Source: Pleurostoma richardsiae (lineage: Eukaryota > Ascomycota > Sordariomycetes > Calosphaeriales > Pleurostomataceae). Taken from it: a stretch of DNA of 64,000 bases. The notes under the pieces are model-generated. The model saw only the letters and a list, made by a program, of their open reading frames with translations. It did not search any database and was not told the origin of the DNA. The DNA lies in contig JANBVO010000003.1 of NCBI GenBank assembly GCA_030052745.1, positions 1,922,001-1,986,000 of the forward strand, in the 5' to 3' direction. This document shows positions 23,192-33,976 of this stretch, one piece after another; position 1 is the first letter of the stretch; every line of letters starts with the position of its first letter. Made by a program: the position numbers and the translations under genes.

Positions 23192-25522
23192 ACTACTGGA
23201 GCGGCGTGGTCTCAAGACGCAGAACCAGTGCAGAGGCGACCAGCAAAGGAAGAGTGAACGAGAGAGAGATGCGGACGGAGAATTCTGAATTCCAGGACGG
23301 GTGAGAGTTTGTCTGATGGTAGTACGGCCTCAATCTTATAGTTCCTCACCATGAAAGACAACTGACTTGAAACTTGAGGCTCACACAAAGCATTGTCCTA
23401 GCTGGTCCAGCTGGTCGTTTGCCTGCATGCCTTTGTTTCTGAGGAACAATGGCGTCTGTACAAAGCTATAGTACACTACTAGTCTGAGTCGAACTGGGAT
23501 AAAGATGTTGTTCAAAGGGAGTTGCGAGCAGGACCTCTGAGCGGTCATGATGATTCGTCTCATTTCAGTATCCTGCGATTAGAGTGGTGTATAGTGATGC
23601 GGGCGGTCGTTGCAAAGAAGGTTAACTGTAACCGCGTAATAAGCCTTGAGAATTTGATAGTCACTGTTGAGACTTTGGACGCTGGCTTTCTTCTTCGAAC
23701 AGCGTTCGTAGGTGATAGCTTCGTTCTTCAGACATAGACACCGTCTTATGGAGCGAGGACCGTCATTCCAGCCCATGCGGATTGTCTAATGGAGCTTGAG
23801 CGTGCGAGCGTCGTTGAGGGCCGCAACCTATCCAGCGTCCAGTGCAAGGAGCATCGTGATACTATGACCCAACAAAGGAGACAGGCGGCTTCCGGCCTTC
23901 CTGGGCCACGGAGGAACACTTATATGGTCACGTGAACCAGATCGCAAATGTTGTATCACGTGATATAGGTTACCCCCTTCGTGATGAATAATCGTCACCA
24001 CATAACGCGATTGTCTTTTCCCACGCGGCGACGGAGTCCCTTGCTGCTGTTCAGGCCACGATAGCGTGGCTCTAGCGACACACCGCATTGCCGTTGATCT
24101 AAATGACGCGCAATCATCGACGGCATAGGTAAAAGCAGACTCCGACCACCCTTCATGGAAAACAGAGGGGGCTGCCCAGCCCCGGCTGAATCCTCCCTCA
24201 GACTAAAGGGACGATGTTTCCTTGGGTCCAATTTGTCCAATTTGCAGGCGGTCTTGGTGGTCTCTGGGCGAGTTCTGTGCACCTCTGTCGCTAATTTGGC
24301 GGGCTTTCCCCTTCGGAAGATACGTTACAGGCGTTCTCTCCAGGTGCGAAAGCGAACTCGCCGCCTTAGCCGAACTCAGTGTCTGCAGGGCTCGTCGCAG
24401 GCCTTCGCCGGAGAACCGGGTTGCGGGACAAATTTTGCACCAGACTCGACCGGGCTGGAACATGGTCGCCAGTTGGTGCCAAGGAAATTGCGGCACAGCA
24501 CAAGTGTGCAGGGGTGTCCATGAGTCCATGAAGGAACGGGAGCGTTGCGGTCCATTATGGCGAAACTGACCTTGCGGGATGGACAAAGAGAATCAGACAA
24601 TCGGGAGGCGGGCCTGGTCGTCTCCGAGCTGCTGTGTCGCTCTTGCCATCCGCATACCCCGAGATCTGAAGTCAGTCTTGCTGGAATTGAGGCTCTTTGC
24701 ATTCCTGAGCCTAGGCCTCTCCAACCCTCGAGGGGGTCGAGCGATGATCACGCTTAATCCCTTTAAGCTACGGGCGAGGGGCCAAACATGGCAAAAGAGA
24801 GACCTTTTCCCCGGAACACGCGCCGACAGAATAGCGCCGGGACCAATTTTGTTAGGTCGAACCGCTGCATTGGCGCTTCTTACACACTCGCGCCCTGGCC
24901 AATCACCACCACCAGCGTCCCCCTTTTCCCTGCTCACCACTCACTCACCACAAGGAGGGCAGCCCCTGTTCGATCGGACGCTAGGCCTGTTCCTGACACT
25001 CCAGCACATCAGATCAATTTTATGTCAGTCTAGTTCATAACGGCTCGCCATTGATGTGGCCCGTCAGGCCCAGTCTGTGCCCTCCACCGCCGCCATCGCC
25101 TGCCCTCTTGCTCACCCATTCGGGAAATTGGTAGGGTCGATAGCCTGCTCCGCTCCAGGCAGCACACCCACAGCCATGCAGGATGACATGGGGATGCCCT
25201 TTCGTCTTCTGCAGGATCGGGTTGGTGAGGGAGAGGCGCCGTTAAGCGGTCACCGGCGTTGTTATTCTTGGGTAGCTCATGCAGCCAGGCCATTCTGGGT
25301 AGGGGGGGAATATGTAGGAACGCCACCTCCTTCTGGAAGCTGTTCTTCCCCTTCCTTCTTCTCTCTCATCGTCTTGTCAAGTCAACAACCGACGGCCTGT
25401 CTGCCAGCCGTGCAAACGTTTGTTTGCGTCCTTTCGTTGATCTCACGATCACTTCACGCTCTTTACGGCTTCGGCCATTTCCACGTTCTTTCTTTTGCAC
25501 AGTACGCTCCCTAATATAGAAA
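23192..25522. other. Divergent 2.3 kb intergenic region between the Cys-rich and chitinase genes
   Basis: No gene recognised on either strand. The last 150 bp before the chitinase start are CT-rich, like a fungal 5' leader. Two identical bHLH-type palindromes are listed separately. Confidence 0.5.
23928..23963. promoter_or_regulatory. Pair of TCACGTGA palindromes
   Basis: Perfect 8-bp palindromes at 23928-23935 and 23956-23963, 28 bp apart start to start. TCACGTGA is a typical bHLH (Cbf1-like) site in ascomycetes. The pair lies about 740 bp upstream of the Cys-rich gene and 1.6 kb upstream of the chitinase gene; which gene it serves is unknown. Confidence 0.45.
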
Positions 25523-28500
25523 ATGCATTTCCGGAAGGCTTTCCTTTCCACGGCCCTGGCCGTTGCCCCGGCCTTGGCGACCAGCCCTATGGTCAACGTC
25601 TACTGGGTGTGTTTCGCTGTCTTACTCAGGGGGTATGACAAGGCGTAGGGGGACTGACAGCCGTGTAGGGCCAACATGGATCCGATGATCTGTCCACCGC
25701 ATGCGCTTCTGATGGTTTCGAGTATATTACTTTGGGCTTTATCAACGAATCTCCAGAGAACGGTGGTGGATACCCGGGCAGCAACTTCGGAGCCCACTGT
25801 TGGGCGGGCACGTACGGCGACTCAGATCTCCTCTCTGAGTGCAAGTCGATTCAGGGTGAGATCTCAGCATGCCAGGCTCTGGGAAAGAAGGTACTCCTGT
25901 CGATCGGTGGAGAGTACGCCCCGTCGTACGGGTCAAACTACACTGTCTCGAGCGCTGCCAATGGCGAAGAATTTGCGACCTTCTTGTGGAATGCTTTTGG
26001 CCCTTACAACTCGTCTTGGACCGGTCCTCGGCCATTCGACGTCCCAGGCGCTTTGACCCACGAGGTTGTTGACGGCTATGATTTTGATATTGAGACGGCC
26101 TTCTGTAGGTCTCGCCGGATTGGGATTGACGCAACCCCCCTCTCATGCAACGTGCACTGACAGGCCTCCAGCCGATGAAACCGGCTATGTTGCCATGATC
26201 AACAAGCTGCGGAGCTATATCACCGCGGCCGGCCGAAGCGACGTCATTACCGGAGCTCCTCAGTGCCCCCTTGACGACCCCTACGTCGACATGAAGTACA
26301 TGCTCCAGAACGCCCGCTTCGATTCCCTTTTCTTGCAGTTCTACAACAACCCCGGCTGCTCTGTGATGAATAATGGCGCCCTCAACTCTGGGTTCAACTA
26401 CGATGATTGGGAGAAATTCTTGGCCAACACTCCGAACAATAAAACCAAGCTGTATGTTGGCCTGCCTGGCAGCGAAAATGCCACTCTCACAACCGGATAT
26501 TACGCCGATCCCTCCGCTGCGAAGCAGGTCCTTTGTGAGTACAAGGACCGAGCTCAGTTCGGCGGTGCCATGGTTTGGGATCAATATTATGGCGAGGAGA
26601 ACACGATCAACGGCCGTGCCTACTACGAGATCCTTCATGACATCCTGAACGGCGGATGCAGCGCGTCGACCAGCACCACCAGCAGTGCCGCTTCCACCTC
26701 AACTTCGTCGGCCTGCACTGTCGTGACGACTCCTGCCGCCGTCCAGTCAGGCATTGCCTCCAACTGTGTCAAGTTCTACCAGGCGCAGTCCGGCGACGTC
26801 TGTGACAGTGTTGCTTCCAAGTTCGGCATCTCGACAACTACCTTCCTCAGCTGGAACCCTGCGATCTCCTCGGACTGCACCTCGGGCTTCTGGGCTCAGG
26901 AGTACTACTGTGTTGCCGTCGGCGTCAACTCCTGTCCGGCTACGACCACGACCACGACCTCGTCGAGCACTTCCAGCACGAGCTCCTCCATCAGCACCAC
27001 GTCGACCGTCTCTAGCACGTCTAGCACGAGCTCGACTTTCAGCACCATCTCCAGCACGTCTACAACCAGCTCGACCTCTAGCACTGTTTCTAGCACGTCT
27101 ACATCAAGCTCGTCTAGCTCCAGCAGCTCGTCGTCCAGCTCAAGCTCTTCCACCTCCTCATCCACTACTTCCAGCTCGAGCTCGTCGACTGCTTCATCCA
27201 CCCTCTCTAGCAGCACCGCAACTTCCTCGACATCCTCTTCAGTCAGCTCTACCTCGAGTGTTCTCTCCACCAGCAGCCCTAGCTCTTCTACCGCGAGCCC
27301 GACTTCCTCCTCAACCTCAAGCCTTCTGTCCACTAGCAGCTCCAGCTCCAGCTCATCTACTGCGAGTCCGACCTCAAGCTCAACTTCGAGCTCGACTTCG
27401 AGCATCCTGTCGACCAGCAGCTCCAGTTCTTCTACTGCCAGCCCGACGTCGAGCTCTATCTCGAGTGTTTCATCCACCACCAGCTTCAGCTCCAGCTCTT
27501 CTGCCACGAGCCCGACTTCCAGCTCTACCTCGAACGTTCTGACCACTAGCAGCTCCAGCTCCAGCTCCAGCTCATCTACCGCGAGCTCGACCTCAAGCTC
27601 GGCTTCGAGCGTCCTGTCGACCAGCAGCTCCAGCTCTTCTACTGCCAGCCCGACTTCCAGCTCTACCTCAAACATTCTGACCACTAGCAGCTCCAGCTCC
27701 AGCTCCAGTTCCTCTTCAGCGGTGACTAGCTCCAGCACTTCCAGCCCAACCAGCTCGGCGTCGACTAGCAGCACAGCTTCTAGCACGAGCATTTCGAGCA
27801 GCAGCAGCAGCAGCTTGAGCAGTACGACATCTACCTCGATCGTGACCAGTGCGTCGACATCAGCTTCGAGCTCTTTGTCGTCGTCTGCCGCTGTGACGAC
27901 TTCCACTTCTAGCTCTAGCTCTAGCAGCACTTCGTCTCTGGCACCCTCATCTAGCTCTAGCAGCATTTATAGCACGTCATCGCCGATCTCTACTACGTGC
28001 ACTGAGACCTCGACCTCCGCATCTTCGGCTGTTTCGTCTTCGACGTCGACCTTGGCCACTAGCTCTAGCTTTATTTCTAGCTCTAGCAGCTCGTCTCTCT
28101 TCACTTCGAGCAGCGCTAGCTCTACCTCGGCAACTGTTGGTACGACCAGCACAAGTTCCAGCAGTGCTTCTTCGACTTTCGTCAGCAGCACTAGCGCCGG
28201 TGCAAGCTCGTCCTCCGTCATCGTCAGCACGAGCAGTGCTACGAGCTCTGTGTCTGCCTCATCGTCCGCCTCGGCATTCAGCAGCACTAGCTCCACTTCC
28301 TTCCCGACGAGCAAGCCATTCTCCAACAGCACGAGCGCTACCTCCGCCACGGGAGGAGTGACCAGCACTAGCTCGACTCTCTACACGACCAGCACTGTCT
28401 ACACTACGACCACCTACACCATCACCTCATGCGCTCCCACGGTGACTAACTGCCCTGGAAAGGGCCACGTCACCACCGAGGTTATCCCGTGGTACACGAC

Positions 28501-29137
28501 GGTGTGCCCTGTCACTGAGACTGCCGCGCCCACCACCACCAGCGCGCCGGTCCCTCTGACGACGAGCACTATCTACACGACCAAGATCTACACTGTCACG
28601 TCCTGCCCACCCAGCGTGCCCAACTGCCCGGCCAAGGGTTCCGTGACCACCGAGATCGTCGCCGTGTCCACCACCGTGTGCCCTGTCACCGAGGCCACCG
28701 CCACTACCGAGACTACCCCTGTTGCAACCGCTCCTGCCGTCACCAAGGAGGCCGTGACTACTACCACCACCCCGGCGGGCTCCAAGAAAACGTCTCCCGC
28801 CGGTGGCGCTTCCAGTCCCAGCGAGGGCAGCGCCGAGAAGACGACCACGACCAAGGTGACGACGTCTCTCTTCAGCACCGTCACCGTCAAGCCTTACCCG
28901 ACGGTCGTCAACAACGCCGGTGTTGGCAGCGGCAAGGGCAACGGCACTGTTGTTGCCTCGACTGGCTTCACCTTCAAGCCGACTACGGTGCTTGCCGCCG
29001 AGACATCCGCGGCGGCTGCGTCAACCAGCGCAGCCAGCCCCGCCAAGACAACAGTACCTGTCACCGCCGGCGCGGGCCGCAGTGCGGTCGCCCTCGGCCT
29101 ACCGGCCATTCTGGCTGCTCTTGTGCTTGCGCTGTAA
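25523..29137 (+). CDS. GPI-anchored class III-type chitinase (GH18) with LysM and long Ser/Thr stalk
   Basis: Exons 25523-25606, 25669-26104 and 26172-29137 encode 1,161 residues. A signal peptide ([13 protein letters not shown]) precedes a GH18 barrel beginning VNVYWGQHGSDD. The catalytic DxxDxDxE motif reads DGYDFDIE with the acid/base Glu170 at the end of exon 2; [12 protein letters not shown] and [10 protein letters not shown] are the other hallmark strands. A single LysM-like module follows at about residues 370-415 ([19 protein letters not shown] ... WNPAISSDC), then about 480 residues that are almost only Ser and Thr, then two copies of a 50-residue Tyr/Thr/Cys unit ([20 protein letters not shown] and [20 protein letters not shown]), and a C-terminal hydrophobic tail [17 protein letters not shown] fitting a GPI signal. 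It likely trims or remodels wall chitin while held at the cell surface, the stalk being heavily O-glycosylated. Confidence 0.93.
27280..27720 (+). repeat. Degenerate tandem repeat coding Ser/Thr stalk units
   Basis: Within the chitinase stalk, six successive units follow the pattern [12 protein letters not shown]-(V/I/L)L-(S/T)TSS plus a Ser run, each about 60-75 bp. The DNA alternates TCC, AGC and TCG-type Ser codons, so unit-to-unit identity is partial. Such arrays expand and shrink easily, which makes length variation between strains likely. Confidence 0.7.
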
Positions 29138-30066
29138 ACGAGAGTCGTTCCATCCTTCGTTGGTATCGGAGGACATTGCATGGTTTCGATGGCATACCCT
29201 TTTCTTTCCCTTTCTCTTCCTGGATATATACGGCTTGGAGCCTCTTGGCTTGTGAATAAAGAACGCTACCTTACATAAGATGGCCATCCGAGTCTGGGGA
29301 TGTGGGGTGCAAGCAGACACCAGGAACCCTGGATCCCAGGGCCGTGGCACAGCGGCCCTGGCTGCTCGACTCGAGGAGGCATATGTGTCCAGCCAGCCGA
29401 AATATATGTATCACATGTGTTAATAGGATATTAAGACATGGCGAATGACGAAGCGTGTATTTCTCGTTGAGGACTTCCAATACACCGACTTCCCGCCCAT
29501 CGCCGTTCACCGTGGATGTTTATCATTTCCTATTTCTCGTATTGTGCTGTATGGACACTAACACTTGCAGATCGACGACCAAGGCACTCCTCACTCGATG
29601 TTTTTCTCCGAGATGCCAAGCCTTCTTGGCAAGATGGAGCTGACTGATCCTCACCAAGACAGACGGGCCTTCTTATTGGCTCATGCGTGCTGGTGGGTGC
29701 TGACTCAGGAGTGATGTGGGTAAGGGTTGTCTGCGGGGCAGCAGCAGAGCGGAGGTGCTCTACTAGGTACACAAGGTAGTAAGCATGAGATAATCACAGG
29801 TCAGCGTGGACAAAGCAGCGGGCGGAGCTCTCCAGAATCTCTGGCCCCCTTTCGCCGAAGACCCTGCAAGTCGTGCGTCCAATCACGGCCGGCCTGGAGT
29901 GGCTTATTTGAGTTTTAAAAGCTGCCCTATCGCCGAATCGATGCGCTTCAGCATGTCGAAGGTGTAAGTAATGTAATGCTTGCAAACAGCTTGGCAATCC
30001 GAGTCTCTCTTGTCTCTGCTTCTTTGCTCGCCGCTTCTCGATCCATCTCGACGAGCGTCAGAGGTC

Positions 30067-30072
30067 TATATA
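30067..30072 (+). promoter_or_regulatory. TATA-like element of the pirin gene
   Basis: TATATA in CTATATATGAAG, followed by a CT-rich stretch, about 285 bp before the preferred start codon. It supports transcription starting downstream of here rather than translation through it. Confidence 0.4.
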
Positions 30073-30141
30073 TGAAGCGCTCCATTCTCGCCTTGTCTTT
30101 TCTCGTCGTTCCGATTTCCATCCTCATCACCATCACCATCT

Positions 30142-30142
<1 letters not shown>

Positions 30143-30173
<31 letters not shown>
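30143..30173 (+). repeat. (CAG)10 microsatellite
   Basis: Ten perfect CAG units plus one C in the probable 5' leader of the pirin gene. If the upstream frame were translated it would code a Ser run. Confidence 0.9.
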
Positions 30174-30175
<2 letters not shown>

Positions 30176-30353
30176 CTACAACTACACTACAGCACTAAAG
30201 TCAGCACTTCAAGGCACTTTCTCACTCAACAAGACCTCCAAGTCTTCAATCACTCAAATCACAACTTCGTCTTCAGAGTCTACAGCCGTGGCGGCCACTA
30301 CAAGCACAGACACTTCATCAAGCGAGCCTATGCTCAACGCCGCCAAGAACACC

Positions 30354-31208
30354 ATGTCTAAGACGCTCTACAACGCCAAGATCACGCCGCACCGCTCCGG
30401 CGCCCGCGGCCACAGCGACCACGGCTGGCTGAACACGTACCACTCCTTCAGCTTCGCCAACTGGTACGACCCGCGTTTTGACCGCTTCGGCGCCCTGCGT
30501 GTACTCAACGAGGACCGCGTGCGCGCCAACTCGGGCTTCCCCACGCACCCGCACCGGGACTTTGAGATCTTCAGCTATATCCTGTCGGGGGAGCTCACGC
30601 ACCGCGACTCCACCATGCGGGGCGCCAAGGGCGACCAGAGCGACCTCTTCTACCGCATGCACCGCGGCGACGTGCAGTTCACCACCGGCGGCACGGGCAT
30701 CGCCCACTCCGAGATGAACGAGCACCGCTCCGACACGGTCCACTTCCTGCAGATCTGGGCCATCCCCTGGAAGCGCGGGCTGACGCCCCGCTACCACACC
30801 AGGAACTTCCCCGAGGAGGAGAAGCGGCAGGGGTTCGTCAAGATCCTGAGCCCGCTCAAGGCCGGCGAGGACGCCACCGCCGCCGAGGAGAAGGCCGCTG
30901 AGCCGGCCATCGCCGGCACCATCCCCATCCACGCCGACTTCGTCATGGGCGCCGGCATCATCGCGCCCGAGGGCAAGTTCGAGTGGAAGGTCGGTGCGGA
31001 TGTGACGAGCGCGACCAAGAGGAAGGTCTACGTGCACCTGCCGATGACCAAGGGCGGGAAGGCCAAGATCCGGCTGGACGGCCGCGACGACGCCGTCCTC
31101 GAGGAGGGCGACGGCGCGTTCGTGGACGCTGTCAACGCTGGTGACAAGCTGGTTGTTGAGAGCGTCGGCAGCGCCGAGGCCGAGGTTGTTGTTCTGGATA
31201 CCGCATAA
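30354..31208 (+). CDS. Pirin family protein, YhhW type (bicupin)
   Basis: The preferred start is the ATG in AACACCATGTCT, a good fungal start context directly before the domain, giving 284 residues. The sequence follows bacterial YhhW-type pirins: SGARGHSDHGWLNTYHSFSF, the metal-site motif THPHRDFEI with a later HSEMNEH (His, His, His, Glu cupin set), VHFLQIWAIPWKRGL, and a second cupin half carrying little of the metal set. YhhW oxidises quercetin in vitro; eukaryotic pirins act as iron-dependent nuclear cofactors. Which applies here is not known. The frame is open back to 29976 and would add 126 residues with a presequence-like start, but that stretch contains a TATA box, CA/CT-rich leader-like sequence and a CAG repeat, so I treat it as untranslated. 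No signal for secretion in the preferred form. Confidence 0.85.
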   Translation: MSKTLYNAKITPHRSGARGHSDHGWLNTYHSFSFANWYDPRFDRFGALRVLNEDRVRANSGFPTHPHRDFEIFSYILSGELTHRDSTMRGAKGDQSDLFYRMHRGDVQFTTGGTGIAHSEMNEHRSDTVHFLQIWAIPWKRGLTPRYHTRNFPEEEKRQGFVKILSPLKAGEDATAAEEKAAEPAIAGTIPIHADFVMGAGIIAPEGKFEWKVGADVTSATKRKVYVHLPMTKGGKAKIRLDGRDDAVLEEGDGAFVDAVNAGDKLVVESVGSAEAEVVVLDTA

Positions 31209-31560
31209 TAGGGATCTTCCTGTCATTTGGCTTTGTATAGAATTATAGACGGTAGCTGGGTTGGCCTTTACATGTATACTACTCCAACGAGATCATGAAT
31301 CATTAACTCCTCAACCCACATCTCCAGCTTCTTTGCTAGCACAAGGCGCTCAGTCTTGCCACGTAGGTCGTCCCATTTTCCGAATTCGTCCAGTATGACC
31401 TGCCAGATCAAATGCTTTACCATTACTCGAAAGTGATCTTGCAGGTCTCACAACGTTAATGGATAGAAATGGTGCCATGGTCATTGGGTTGTCGGCTCCG
31501 TTCGTCCGTTTTGTGAAGTATGAGTTCACAACATGGGCCGCTCAGCATGGCAGTTTCAAA
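31209..31560. other. Convergent 3' region
   Basis: Untranslated ends of the pirin and aminopeptidase genes. Nothing else seen. Confidence 0.5.
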
Positions 31561-33079
31561 TTAAGTGACCATGTACTTATCCAGCAGACTCTTCACCCTC
31601 TCTAACGGCAGCGCATGGATAGTCCTCCCCTCCTGCCCCGTCAGCGTCTCCGCCTGGCACATGGCGTTCAGAATGGCCTCTTCGGTGGCCTCAGACACAG
31701 CGTAGAAGAGCGAGTCGATCGTCTCCGTCCTGAGCCCCTTGACAGTGTAGTCCTCCAGCTTCGGCAGGTATCCCATGCCGTCTGACGCCTCCGCCAGCTG
31801 GTCGGCGTCCGTCCCTGTCGACAGGGCCAGGAAGATCTCCCCTGAGAAGTTGCGTCCCGCGGCGTGGCCGCCAACCTAGCGAGTCGGGAGTTAGCGAGCT
31901 ACATGCACACGACTCAGACACGCAGAGGTCGGATTCAGCCCCGATGTTGAGGGTTTACCTGTGTTATGCCCATGCCGGCATGCTGGGCGAGGCGCCGCAA
32001 CTGGTGAGGAAGCATCGGCGCGTTGGTCCTTTTCAATGGCAATCAGTCAGCCACCGGCGATACCAAGACTCTTCAGGAGACTAACGCAATCACGACAATG
32101 ATACCTGCACCATGTTAGTTAGCGCCCGTCTTTTTCGGCCCCAGACCCAGATCTACACTCACTGCCTTCCATAGCCTTTCCCCCAACCGGCACCTGCTTC
32201 ACCTCCTCCCCGGCAGCCGCCGCGGCTCGGCGGTCCTCCTCCATCAGCAGCCTCCCCACCGGGACGTTCCCGATCCGCAAATCGGGCCGCGCCCCATGGT
32301 TCGCTTGCACCAGCACACCGAGCGTGTAGTCGCGCTCAGCGCCCGGCACGACGCGCGAGCTGGTGCCCGTCCCGCCCTTGTACCCGTGGGTTATCATGCC
32401 CGTGCCCCCACCGTGGTTGCCCTCCAGGACCTCCGCCTGGCCTTGAGGCGCGGCGGCGGCGATGGCCTCCTCCACGGCCGTCCGGTCGATGACGGAGGCA
32501 CAGATGTCGTTCAGGTACCCGTCGAAGGTCTCCGCCACGATGGGGATGGAGAACCGACGGAGGGCCTGGTCGATGGACTCGCCGCGCTGCTTGGCGGCCT
32601 CCATGGCGTGCAGGAACAGCCCATCGTAGACCTTGCCGACGCTGACTGTGTTGGTGATGGCGATTGGCTGTAAGCATGAGAGAGCTGTCCCTCTTGGTGT
32701 TGTTCCACCGTGGTGAGGAGGGCACTTACGCCGCGCAGGTGACCCCATTCCTGGAGCATGTGGCAGCCCGTCATCTCGCCGACGCCGTTGAGGTCGTGCG
32801 TCGCGGCGAAGCACGGGCGCAGGGGCGTGTCCTCGACGCTCCGGGGGAAGACGAGGGTCAGCCCCGTGTGGATGTCGGGCTCTTTGTGGATGGTGACTTG
32901 GCCAACCCGAACGCCTGTGCAGGTCACTCAGAACGATGTGGATCTAGGTCTCATGAATGCCGAGGAGTAACTCAACCATCAACATCCAGAATAGAGTTGC
33001 GGGGCCCCGGATTGAACCTCCCCGGACTGTACCCGAGATCTCGGATGCGTCGCCGCGCGGGCGGTTTCTCACTGCCCAT
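31561..33079 (-). CDS. DmpA-type L-aminopeptidase/D-amidase (P1, peptidase family S58)
   Basis: Six exons (32977-33079, 32730-32914, 32163-32667, 32086-32104, 31959-32028, 31561-31875) give 398 residues, close to the 375 of bacterial DmpA. DmpA enzymes are N-terminal nucleophile hydrolases that cut themselves between Gly and Ser and then remove N-terminal residues from peptides or beta-peptides. Family blocks are all present: RIRDLGYSPGRFNPGPRNSI, GVRVGQVTIH, GEMTGCHMLQEWG, PIAITNTVSVGKVYDG, GNHGGGTGMITHGYKGGTG, YTLGVLVQANHG, the G-S-IIVVIAT autocleavage site (Gly264-Ser265) and APMLPHQLRRLAQHAGMG. The codon of the nucleophile Ser265 is itself split by an intron (A|GT), and the next exon is only 19 nt. 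No signal peptide. It is divergent to the HeLo-E2 gene. Substrate in the fungus unknown. Confidence 0.9.
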
Positions 33080-33976
33080 GTTGGCCGGCCTGCAGTTAAT
33101 GCTGAAGATCAGTTTTCGCGGGATACAATACACATCGGAATTCAGTAGATTTGAGCAAATAGATCAAGTGAGAAGAAGAAGCTGGAAGTTGTGGATAAGT
33201 GGTCGGGTGATGTCGAAATATGTAGAGGGTCAGTCAGACCGATGTGGTTGGAAGATTCAAAGCCGAAACCCGAGTCCGGAGTCAGAGGCGTAACCTTCCC
33301 GAAGGAGAAGGAGGCTTGCCAATGGGGAGGAAATCTACCTACCTATCAGGAAGCCCAGCCAATCCGGTCTGACCACATACGTTAGGTAACCAGTAACAAT
33401 CACTTTCACTTCAGACCCGAAAGCCGAAATGGCTACCTCTCTCAGCTGAAGGGTAGCCTAAACCGCGAGTATCGTAGATAAGCTCAACCGCAAAAATGAT
33501 GTGGTTGCCATATACCTGACGGATGTTGTCACTTTATGATGCGATTAATTGTGAGCTTCATCCGTTATACGCCAAAGCGAAAGATGCCGTAGTGATGGTG
33601 AGCCATTCCACATGTGCGGAGATAATATCGGCCAAACCTTGCCCTCCTGGAGTCACCCCCCCACGGTGACTTTTGTGAGGCGGGGTGGAATCATCTCTCT
33701 GTGTTGGAAGTGGAAAGACTGGCGAATCGTACAGCATTGTCTCTAAACTGCAGGCTATGCCCGATCTGCTTGTGTCACAACCAATAGGCGAGTATAGCAA
33801 CCCCTCTAGTTGAGTTGGGGGCTGTGTAAGTGGGCGCACCGTGTCTGCCTTGGCTGCCTTTTCCTTTCTTTTCTATTCTGCTCTTCCCTCATTCGAATCT
33901 TCCCAACCTTTTGTTTGAGTAATACTCGACTTGGAGATTTAAGAACTATGTATAGATAACGATATAACATCGCAAA
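33080..33976. other. Divergent intergenic region between the aminopeptidase and HeLo-E2 genes
   Basis: About 0.9 kb, no gene recognised. The last 60 bp before the HeLo-E2 start are A/T rich. Confidence 0.5.

Larger units (their letters stand above)
29138..30353. other. Intergenic region upstream of the pirin gene
   Basis: Holds the chitinase 3' end and the pirin promoter and probable 5' leader. The final 378 bp remain open in the pirin frame but look like leader sequence (CT- and CA-rich, TATA-like element, CAG repeat). Confidence 0.5.

Noticed and set aside
26905-27966. 353-codon acidic open frame opposite the chitinase stalk
   Set aside because: It is the complement of Ser codons (Leu/Glu/Val only), with no domain; a shadow of low-complexity coding DNA.
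33001-33060. tRNA-like ggattgaacc sequence
   Set aside because: Lies in exon 1 of the DmpA-type gene and has no cloverleaf.
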